10,836 bases of DNA, taken from contig JALAGW010000076.1 in NCBI GenBank assembly GCA_022712235.1, forward strand, positions 1 to 10,836, written 5' to 3'. This DNA comes from Brevundimonas sp. Lineage in GTDB: Bacteria; Pseudomonadota; Alphaproteobacteria; Caulobacterales; Caulobacteraceae. The translations under genes were made by a program, and so were the position numbers. The notes beneath the pieces were generated by a model. The model had not been told where the DNA came from. It ran no database searches and was given only the letters and a program-made list of their open reading frames with translations. Within the stretch, counting starts at the first letter, position 1. Every line of letters starts with the position of its first letter. Positions 6,494 to 10,836 of the stretch are shown piece after piece.

Positions 6494-6670
6494 ATGAGCG
6501 CGTCGCGGGCGGATGAGGACTTTGCACGACAGATGGCATGGCTGGATCGCGAGCTGGCGCTGAGGGTCGAAGAGGCGCGCGCCGGCGATCCCGGCAATCG
6601 CGCCCTGGCCGTGGGTCTGCTGATCGGTCTGGTCGCGGGCATGGCGCGCGGCGGAACGGCTCCGTCGTGA
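6494..6670 (+). CDS. 58-residue small protein with hydrophobic C-terminal segment
   Basis: The ATG at 6494 follows a strong GGAGGAGG site (6481-6488) at ideal spacing, which fixes the start inside the longer open frame. The N-terminal half is a charged amphipathic helix (residues 4-30, DFARQMAWLDRELALRVEEA). The C-terminal half holds a short hydrophobic stretch, ALAVGLLIGLVAGMA (37-51), long enough for a marginal membrane helix or surface association. The next gene begins within its stop codon. No family is recognised. A stress-type promoter candidate lies upstream. Confidence 0.7.
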   Translation: MSASRADEDFARQMAWLDRELALRVEEARAGDPGNRALAVGLLIGLVAGMARGGTAPS

Positions 6671-6867
6671 GCAGGGCGCAGCCGGCCTCGACGGAGCTGG
6701 CGCGTCTTCTGGACGGCGTCGACTGGTCCCGTTGTTCGGGGCGGGAATTGCACCGGCTGGCTGAAGGCGCGGTTCAGGCGACGCTGCGAGGGCAGCCGCT
6801 CCGTTGCAGACCGACGGCGTCTGACGGCTCAAGCGTAGCCATTGGCGCGTCCAGACTGACGTTGTAA
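6667..6867 (+). CDS. 66-residue hypothetical protein overlapping the previous gene
   Basis: A GTG at 6667 overlaps the upstream stop in the arrangement GTGA, typical of translational coupling. The product begins SRAQPASTELARLLDGVDW and continues with a helical stretch (GRELHRLAEGAVQATLRG, residues 25-42). There is no signal peptide or membrane helix. Roughly the first 40 codons have the high third-position G/C of neighbouring genes. The last 20 or so include AGA, CGA, TCA, TCT, GTA and ATT, so the tail may be degraded or read through after an indel. No independent Shine-Dalgarno is obvious. Function is unknown. Confidence 0.5.
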   Translation: MSRAQPASTELARLLDGVDWSRCSGRELHRLAEGAVQATLRGQPLRCRPTASDGSSVAIGASRLTL

Positions 6868-6947
6868 AGGCTGAGCTTTAGGCGGGCGGTCGGGAGCTGC
6901 AGCGGCGGCGATCACCGTCCTGGCCCCGCTGATCAAGAGACCAGACC

Positions 6948-7220
6948 ATGAAACGCACGATCATTGTCGCGGCCGCCGCTCTGGCCCTCGCTCTGGCCCT
7001 GTCCGCCTGCACCGCGCCGAATCAGTCCCGCGAAGTTCTGCTGGACGCGGGTTACAGCAATATCGAGGTCGGCGGATACGACTGGTTCGGATGCAGCGAG
7101 GACGACGCCCTGAGAACCAAGTTCAAGGCGACAGGCCCGACGGGACGCAAGGTCGAGGGCGTCGTCTGCGCCGGCATGTTCTTCAAGGGCGCGACCATCC
7201 GCAACACCCGGCGAGGATAG
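6948..7220 (+). CDS. small lipoprotein of unknown function (90 residues)
   Basis: The start MKRTIIVAAA, a hydrophobic ALALALAL core and the lipobox LSAC (Cys21) mark a type II signal peptide, giving a mature envelope lipoprotein of about 70 residues. No Asp follows the lipid-bearing Cys (residue 22 is Thr), so by the Lol rule it would go to the outer membrane. The mature part contains LDAGYSNIEVGGYDWFGCSE, then TKFKATGPTGRKVEGVVCAG, ending GATIRN. Cys49 and Cys74 could form a disulfide. The GYxWFGCSEDD...FxATGP.G..V.GVVC pattern resembles small proteins I recall from proteobacterial chromosomes and phages, without known function. It lies 80 bp after the 66-residue gene, so it may share that transcript or have its own weak promoter. 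Confidence 0.8.
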   Translation: MKRTIIVAAAALALALALSACTAPNQSREVLLDAGYSNIEVGGYDWFGCSEDDALRTKFKATGPTGRKVEGVVCAGMFFKGATIRNTRRG

Positions 7221-7229
7221 CCGCGATTT

Positions 7230-7255
7230 CCTCGCAGCCCCCGCGCGGGGCGAGG
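7230..7255. terminator. imperfect GC hairpin between lipoprotein gene and tRNA
   Basis: CCTCG (7230-7234) pairs with CGAGG (7251-7255), and an inner CCCC/GGGG pairing closes a small loop, with a 3-nt bulge on one side. Neither strand carries a T run, so it is not a classical terminator. It lies between convergent transcripts and may protect or end either one. Confidence 0.3.
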
Positions 7256-7260
7256 GAGAG

Positions 7261-7336
7261 TGGTAGGCCCGGAGGGACTCGAACCCCCAACCAGACCGTT
7301 ATGAGCGGTCGGCTCTAACCATTGAGCTACAGGCCC
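7261..7336 (-). tRNA. tRNA with CAU anticodon, probably tRNA-Ile2 (lysidine-modified)
   Basis: The minus strand folds into a complete 76-nt cloverleaf: acceptor GGGCCTG with CGGGCCT, D stem GCTC/GAGC, anticodon stem GACCG/CGGTC around loop CTCATAA, T stem GGGGG/CCCTC around TTCGAGT, A73 and an encoded CCA. The acceptor has two wobble pairs (1-72 and 6-67). Anticodon CAU could mean elongator Met or Ile2. The C4-G69 and C5-G68 pairs match determinants described for E. coli TilS, which converts C34 to lysidine for reading AUA. Loop C32, A37 and A38 are also consistent. It is not the initiator form, because the anticodon stem lacks three consecutive G-C pairs. Confidence 0.9.
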
Positions 7337-7353
7337 CCGAAGCAGGGAGGACG

Positions 7354-7381
7354 TGCCTAGCAGGGGATGGGCTCGCTGCAA
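7354..7381 (-). promoter_or_regulatory. candidate promoter of the tRNA gene
   Basis: On the minus strand TTGCAGC (7381-7375), a 13-bp spacer and GCTAGGCA (7361-7354) fit the Caulobacter housekeeping layout. A start about 7 nt later leaves a leader of roughly 9 nt before the mature tRNA, a usual length for tRNA genes. Confidence 0.5.
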
Positions 7382-7523
7382 AGACGCCGCTGACCTGTCG
7401 TGCTTTTCACGTCGATGAACGGAACCTGCACGGGGGGCTTTTGCGTTCGTTCAGCTTGAAACGGCCAAGGTAGGGTCGTGGCTGGCGAAGACGCCCGGCC
7501 GATGGATTTCGACGGAGACCAAG

Positions 7524-8276
7524 ATGACCCGCACCGCACGCGCCCTGATGCTGGGGACGGCCCTGATGACCCTGGCGGTTCCCGCCGTCGCCTCCGCCCA
7601 GGCTACGGGCGCTTCTCCGATGCAGGTGCACGCCATGGCGCAACAACCCGCCCTCAACCTGTCCGCCTATGGCGAGGTCAAGGTCGCCCCCGATCAGGCG
7701 ACGATCAACTTCGGCGTCGTCACCGAGGCCGCCACGGCCCAGGAGGCCATGACCCAGAACGCCCAGCAGATGACCCGCGTCGTCGCCGCCCTGCGCCGGG
7801 CCGGCATCGCCGAGCGCGACATCCAGACCTCGGGCCTGAACCTGTCGGCCCAGTATGACTATCAGCAGAACGAGCCGCCCAAGCTGCGCGGCTATCAGGC
7901 CCAGAACCGCGTTACCGTGGTCATCAATGATCTGTCGAAGGTCGGCGCGACCGCCGACGCGGTGGTGACGGCCGGGGTCAATCAGATCGACGGCATCGCC
8001 TTCGGCCTGAAGGACGCCAAGGCGGCCGAGGACCAGGCGCGCCAGCTGGCCGTGCGCGCCCTGCAGGACAAGGCGCGGCTCTACGCCCAGGCCCTGGGGG
8101 TTCAGTTGGGGGGCGTTCGCTCCCTGACCGAGGGCGGCGGCTTCACGCCGGAACCGCCGCGTCCGATGTACGCCCGCGCCATGGCCATGGACGCCGGCGG
8201 CGCCTCGACCCCGGTCTCGGCGGGCGAGCTGACGGTCCGCATCGATATCAGCGGGACCTACGACATCGACCGTTGA
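7524..8276 (+). CDS. SIMPL domain-containing periplasmic protein (DUF541 family)
   Basis: The protein has 250 residues with a Sec signal peptide (MTRTARALMLGTALMTLAVP, cleavage expected after AVASA at residue 25). The SIMPL fold follows: NLSAYGEVKVAPDQATINFG near 45-64 matches the family opening G-x-V-x-x-x-P-D. Next come a helix rich in Ala/Gln, IQTSGLNLSAQYDY, and YQAQNRVTVVINDL, and near the end LTVRIDISGTYDI. Family members are secreted or periplasmic beta-alpha-beta proteins, some linked to stress tolerance or oligomeric ring formation. A biochemical activity is not established. GGAG 6 nt before the ATG supports the start. The gene is alone, between the divergent tRNA gene and its own terminator. 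Confidence 0.9.
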   Translation: MTRTARALMLGTALMTLAVPAVASAQATGASPMQVHAMAQQPALNLSAYGEVKVAPDQATINFGVVTEAATAQEAMTQNAQQMTRVVAALRRAGIAERDIQTSGLNLSAQYDYQQNEPPKLRGYQAQNRVTVVINDLSKVGATADAVVTAGVNQIDGIAFGLKDAKAAEDQARQLAVRALQDKARLYAQALGVQLGGVRSLTEGGGFTPEPPRPMYARAMAMDAGGASTPVSAGELTVRIDISGTYDIDR

Positions 8277-8300
8277 TCGGCTGACACGATCATGAGGGGA

Positions 8301-8328
8301 GGGCCTGCCGGCGACGGCGGGCCCTTTT
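8301..8328 (+). terminator. Rho-independent terminator of the SIMPL gene
   Basis: gggcctgccg (8301-8310) pairs with cggcgggccc (8315-8324), ten pairs with one G-T wobble, around a gcga loop and followed by TTTT (8325-8328). It begins 24 bases after the stop codon. Confidence 0.9.
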
Positions 8329-8351
8329 CGCATTCATTACCGCGCCTTCAT

Positions 8352-8379
8352 TTGACGCTGTCGGCGCGCGCCCTATGCT
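8352..8379 (+). promoter_or_regulatory. promoter of sppA
   Basis: TTGACG (8352-8357), a 16-bp spacer and TATGCT (8374-8379) form a good sigma70-type promoter. In the Caulobacter layout the boxes are TTGACGC, 13 bp, CCTATGCT. It lies just after the SIMPL terminator. The predicted start near 8386 leaves about 39 nt before the ATG at 8425 and only about 9 nt before the alternative GTG at 8395. Confidence 0.6.
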
Positions 8380-8424
8380 CGCGGCAGGCCGCGCGTGGCC
8401 ACTGCCGGGACGGCCGCCTTTTTC

Positions 8425-10212
8425 ATGAAACAGTTCTTCCTGACCATGCTCGGCGTCTTCGCCGGGCTCGTGGCCTTCTTCATCGTCCTGCCGATCGCGG
8501 CGCTTCTGTTCTTCGCCGCCGCCGCCGGCGCCTCCAAGCCGACCACGCCCGCCAACTCGGTGCTGGAGCTGGACCTGCGCGAGGGGCTGACCGACCAGCA
8601 GCCGACCAATCCCTTCGCCGCCTTCAGCGGGTCGGGCCTGTCGGTGGTCCACATCGTCGACACCCTGGCCCAGGCCGAGAAGGACGACAGCGTCAAGGTT
8701 CTGCTGGTTCGCGCGCCCGAGGGCGGCATGAACCCGGCCGCCGCCGACGAGGTGCGTCAGGCGATCAACCGCTTCCGCGCCTCGGGCAAGACCGTCATCG
8801 CCCACAGCCAGGGCTTCATGCCGATCGGCGCGGTGGTCTCCAGCTATATGGTCGCGGCCAGCGCCGATCAGCTGTGGATGCAGAACACCGCCAACTTCCA
8901 GGCGGTCGGCCTGTCCAGCGACAGTCTTTTCCTGGGCCGCGCCTTCCAGAAATACGGCGTCAAGCCCGAGTTCGAGCAGCGCTACGAATACAAGAACGCC
9001 GTCAACGAATACACCCAGAGCGACTACACCGGCCCGCACCGCGAGGCGATGGTCGCCTGGATGACCTCCATCTACGACAGCGCCCTGGCCAATACGGCGC
9101 GCGACCGCAAGACCACGCCCGAGGCGCTGAAGGCGACCATCGAGGCCGGTCCCTATTCCGCCGAACAGGCCCTGTCGCTGAAGCTGGTCGACAAGATCGG
9201 CCAGGTCGAGGAAGCCGAAGCCGCCGCCAAGGCCAAGGCGGGCAAGGACGCCAGGATCATCAAGTTCGGCGACTATGCCTCCATGCAGGGCGCGCGCAAC
9301 GGCTCGGGCAAGTCCGCCATCGCCATCGTCGGCGGCGAGGGGGCGATCACGACCGGGCGCGGCCAGAGCGCCTCGCCCTTCGGTTCGGGCTCGGACATCC
9401 GCTCGGACGACACCGCCAAGGCCATCTATGACGCCATCGAGGACAAGGCGGTGAAGGCCATCGTCTTCCGCGTCTCCTCGCCGGGCGGCTCGCCGGAAGC
9501 CTCCGAGCAGATCCTGGCCGCCGTGCGCGCGGCCAAGGCGGCGGGCAAGCCGGTGGTGGTTTCCATGGGCACCTATGCGGCCTCGGGCGGCTACTGGATC
9601 AGTTCGGAAGCGGACTGGATCGTGGCCCAGCCCTCGACCCTGACTGGCTCCATCGGCGTCTTCGGCGGCAAGTTCGTGCTGGCCGACGCCCTCGGCCGTT
9701 TCGGCCTGGACATGCGCGGCCTGTCGGTCGGCGGCGACTACGCCGACGCCTTCTCGCCCGTTCAAGGCTTCGATCAGGGCCAGCGCGCGGCCTTCGCCGC
9801 TTCGATGGACCGGGTCTATGAGGAGTTCGTGGCCCGCGTCTCGACGGGGCGCAAGCTGCCGGTCGAGCGGGTGCGCGAAATCGCCAAGGGCCGGGTCTGG
9901 ACCGGCGCACAGGCCAAGACCCTGGGTCTGGTCGACGAGCTCGGCGGTCTGAACGAAGCCGTCATCAAGGCCCGCAAGCTGGCCAATATCCCGAGCAGCG
10001 AGTCGGTGCGCTTCAAGCGCTTCCCCACGCCGCAGTCGCCGTGGGAGGCTCTGGCCTCCGCCTTCGGCGCTTCGGGCCAGGCGGCCGATGCCATGGTTTC
10101 GGTCGGCCGCGTCGTGGGCGAGCCGGCGGCCGAGGCCATGCTGGATCAGGTCGAGGCCGAGCGTCTGCGCAGTCGTGGCGCGGTGGTGCTGGCCGACCAG
10201 CCGGCTTTTTGA
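8425..10212 (+). CDS. sppA: signal peptide peptidase SppA, 67-kDa type
   Basis: The protein has 595 residues (E. coli SppA is 618) and two tandem S49 peptidase domains. An N-terminal membrane anchor (about 4-34, VFAGLVAFFIVLPIAALLFF) places the catalytic domains in the periplasm. The general base Lys190 lies in RYEYKNAVNEY in the first domain. The nucleophile Ser387 lies in MGTYAASGGYW in the second, matching Lys209 and Ser409 of E. coli. SSPGGSPEAS (351-360) and TGSIGVFGGKF follow the family pattern. The enzyme degrades cleaved signal peptides in the membrane. ATG 8425 is preferred because Lys follows the start as in a signal anchor and the promoter position fits. A GTG at 8395 would add 10 neutral residues. 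Neither start has a strong Shine-Dalgarno. Confidence 0.95.
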   Translation: MKQFFLTMLGVFAGLVAFFIVLPIAALLFFAAAAGASKPTTPANSVLELDLREGLTDQQPTNPFAAFSGSGLSVVHIVDTLAQAEKDDSVKVLLVRAPEGGMNPAAADEVRQAINRFRASGKTVIAHSQGFMPIGAVVSSYMVAASADQLWMQNTANFQAVGLSSDSLFLGRAFQKYGVKPEFEQRYEYKNAVNEYTQSDYTGPHREAMVAWMTSIYDSALANTARDRKTTPEALKATIEAGPYSAEQALSLKLVDKIGQVEEAEAAAKAKAGKDARIIKFGDYASMQGARNGSGKSAIAIVGGEGAITTGRGQSASPFGSGSDIRSDDTAKAIYDAIEDKAVKAIVFRVSSPGGSPEASEQILAAVRAAKAAGKPVVVSMGTYAASGGYWISSEADWIVAQPSTLTGSIGVFGGKFVLADALGRFGLDMRGLSVGGDYADAFSPVQGFDQGQRAAFAASMDRVYEEFVARVSTGRKLPVERVREIAKGRVWTGAQAKTLGLVDELGGLNEAVIKARKLANIPSSESVRFKRFPTPQSPWEALASAFGASGQAADAMVSVGRVVGEPAAEAMLDQVEAERLRSRGAVVLADQPAF

Positions 10213-10245
10213 GGGCAAGAACCCTGACTGATGCGTGATGTCGCA

Positions 10246-10272
10246 GTCCATTGACCGTTCAGGTCGATGGAC
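10246..10272 (+). promoter_or_regulatory. 11-bp inverted repeat overlapping a possible -35 box
   Basis: gtccattgacc (10246-10256) pairs with ggtcgatggac (10262-10272) around gttca, with one wobble. No T run follows, so it is not a standard terminator of sppA. The left arm contains TTGACC (10251-10256 region), and GACATT follows 17 bp later as a poor -10. It could be an operator for the downstream membrane-protein gene or a structured RNA end for sppA. Confidence 0.4.
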
Positions 10273-10324
10273 CGACATTGGGTTTCAGGCGTTCCTTCAT
10301 CGGCGCGCCATGAGAGGCAGTTCC

Positions 10325-10648
10325 ATGATCCAGTCCGACCCCTTCGCCCAGATCGGCTGCAACGCCCGACCCCGCACCGGCGGCGGCTTGCTGGCGCCCT
10401 TCGTCTGGCTTGGCGGTCTGATCGCCACGGCCCTGGCCGTGACCGTGGGCGCGGTTCTGGCCGTGCTGACGGCCGCCGCTGTGGCCGTGATCGCCCTGAT
10501 CGCCGGGGTGGTGGTCTTCTTCGCCGGTTTCGCCTTCCGCGCCCGTCGCGCGCGCGCGGCCACGGCCCGTCGCGACGAGGGCGTGATCGACGCCCAGAAG
10601 GTGGGCGACACCTGGGTCGCCTACGGCTGGGAACGCGAAGGGCGCTGA
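10325..10648 (+). CDS. small very hydrophobic membrane protein of unknown function (107 residues)
   Basis: ATG 10325 is chosen because AGAGG lies 7 nt upstream. The 30 codons upstream of it in the same frame look non-coding. Residues 21-71 form a 51-residue stretch without any charged residue (GLLAPFVWLGGLIATALAVT onward), enough for two closely packed transmembrane helices. An Arg-rich cytoplasmic-type segment follows (FRARRARAATARR, 71-83), then a polar tail ending DTWVAYGWEREGR. By the positive-inside rule the C-terminus is probably cytoplasmic. It lies 112 bp after sppA and only 9 nt before the amidase gene, so it is probably co-transcribed with the latter. The family is not recognised. 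Confidence 0.75.
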   Translation: MIQSDPFAQIGCNARPRTGGGLLAPFVWLGGLIATALAVTVGAVLAVLTAAAVAVIALIAGVVVFFAGFAFRARRARAATARRDEGVIDAQKVGDTWVAYGWEREGR

Positions 10649-10657
10649 TCGGGCGCC

Positions 10658-10836
10658 ATGCTGAGCATCATCGACGCCCCATCGCCCAATTTCAACGCCC
10701 GGCGCGGCCCGCCGGACATGCTGGTTCTGCACTACACCGGGATGAAGACGGCGGACGAAGCCGTCGCTCGGCTGCGCGATCCGGCGGCCGAGGTTTCGGC
10801 CCACTATGTCGTCAACGAGAACGGCGTGATCCTGCG
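10658..10836 (+). CDS. N-acetylmuramoyl-L-alanine amidase, AmpD/AmiD type (5' part)
   Basis: Only the first 59 residues are present; the frame runs off the window. The start MLSIIDAPSPNFNARRGPPD leads into MLVLHYTGM, where His25 is the expected first zinc ligand of the Amidase_2 fold. SAHYVVNENGVIL (about 46-58) is the next conserved strand. The family cleaves the bond between N-acetylmuramic acid and L-alanine in peptidoglycan or its recycled fragments. Without the rest it cannot be placed as cytoplasmic AmpD or envelope AmiD; no signal peptide is seen at this start. It begins 9 nt after the membrane-protein gene, implying one operon. Confidence 0.85.
   Translation, partial: MLSIIDAPSPNFNARRGPPDMLVLHYTGMKTADEAVARLRDPAAEVSAHYVVNENGVIL

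Noticed and set aside
7200..7340. prophage or island attachment site at the tRNA
   Set aside because: No integrase and no second copy of the tRNA 3' end were found in the window, and the flanking genes look chromosomal.
7421..7447. second EcfG-type promoter (GGAAC then CGTT) upstream of the SIMPL gene
   Set aside because: The spacer is 18 bp, outside the usual 16-17, and it lies about 77 bp before the ATG without other support.
8290..10278. 662-codon open frame antisense to sppA
   Set aside because: It is opposite a complete SppA with both catalytic residues. The Gly/Arg/Ala/His-rich composition is typical of a shadow frame.

Overview
The window is GC-rich chromosomal DNA from an alphaproteobacterium, most likely Caulobacterales (Brevundimonas or Caulobacter relatives). 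The inference rests on very high G/C at third codon positions, several promoters resembling the Caulobacter housekeeping form (TTGAC-like box, 12-13 bp, GCTA-like box), a candidate EcfG/SigT general-stress promoter, and the gene content. No phage, transposase, CRISPR array or secretion cluster is visible. It looks like ordinary chromosome with some unusual non-coding structure.

Region 1 (1-4902) begins with the last codons of a plus-strand gene and its terminator. Minus-strand genes follow, read from high to low coordinates: a CitE-like CoA-ester lyase, a two-domain KpsC capsule-linker Kdo transferase, a long-type beta-ketoacyl-ACP synthase III, and an 88-residue protein of unknown function. 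A pair of inverted 54-bp palindromic repeats lies between the lyase and kpsC. Their variable stem differs only by compensatory base-pair changes.

Region 2 (4903-6336, minus) holds msrC (free methionine-R-sulfoxide reductase) followed by an overlapping Mak-type ROK sugar kinase. The kinase frame is broken by one extra base.

Region 3 (6337-7220) is a divergent promoter zone followed by three small plus-strand genes: a 58-residue protein with a hydrophobic tail, a 66-residue protein overlapping it by 4 nt, and a 90-residue lipoprotein. A GGAAC-N16-GGTT element in front suggests general-stress control.

Region 4 (7221-10836) has a CAU-anticodon tRNA (minus, probably tRNA-Ile2). On the plus strand come a periplasmic SIMPL-domain protein with a clear terminator, the signal peptide peptidase SppA behind a good promoter, a very hydrophobic 107-residue membrane protein, and the start of an N-acetylmuramoyl-L-alanine amidase running off the end.

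Envelope functions dominate: capsule linker, acyl chain synthesis, SIMPL protein, SppA, membrane protein, amidase and lipoprotein. Oxidative repair (msrC) is also present. No complete undescribed system is visible. The best leads are the structured repeat pair, the frameshifted kinase, the candidate stress-controlled small genes and an inverted repeat over a possible -35 box upstream of the 107-residue gene.
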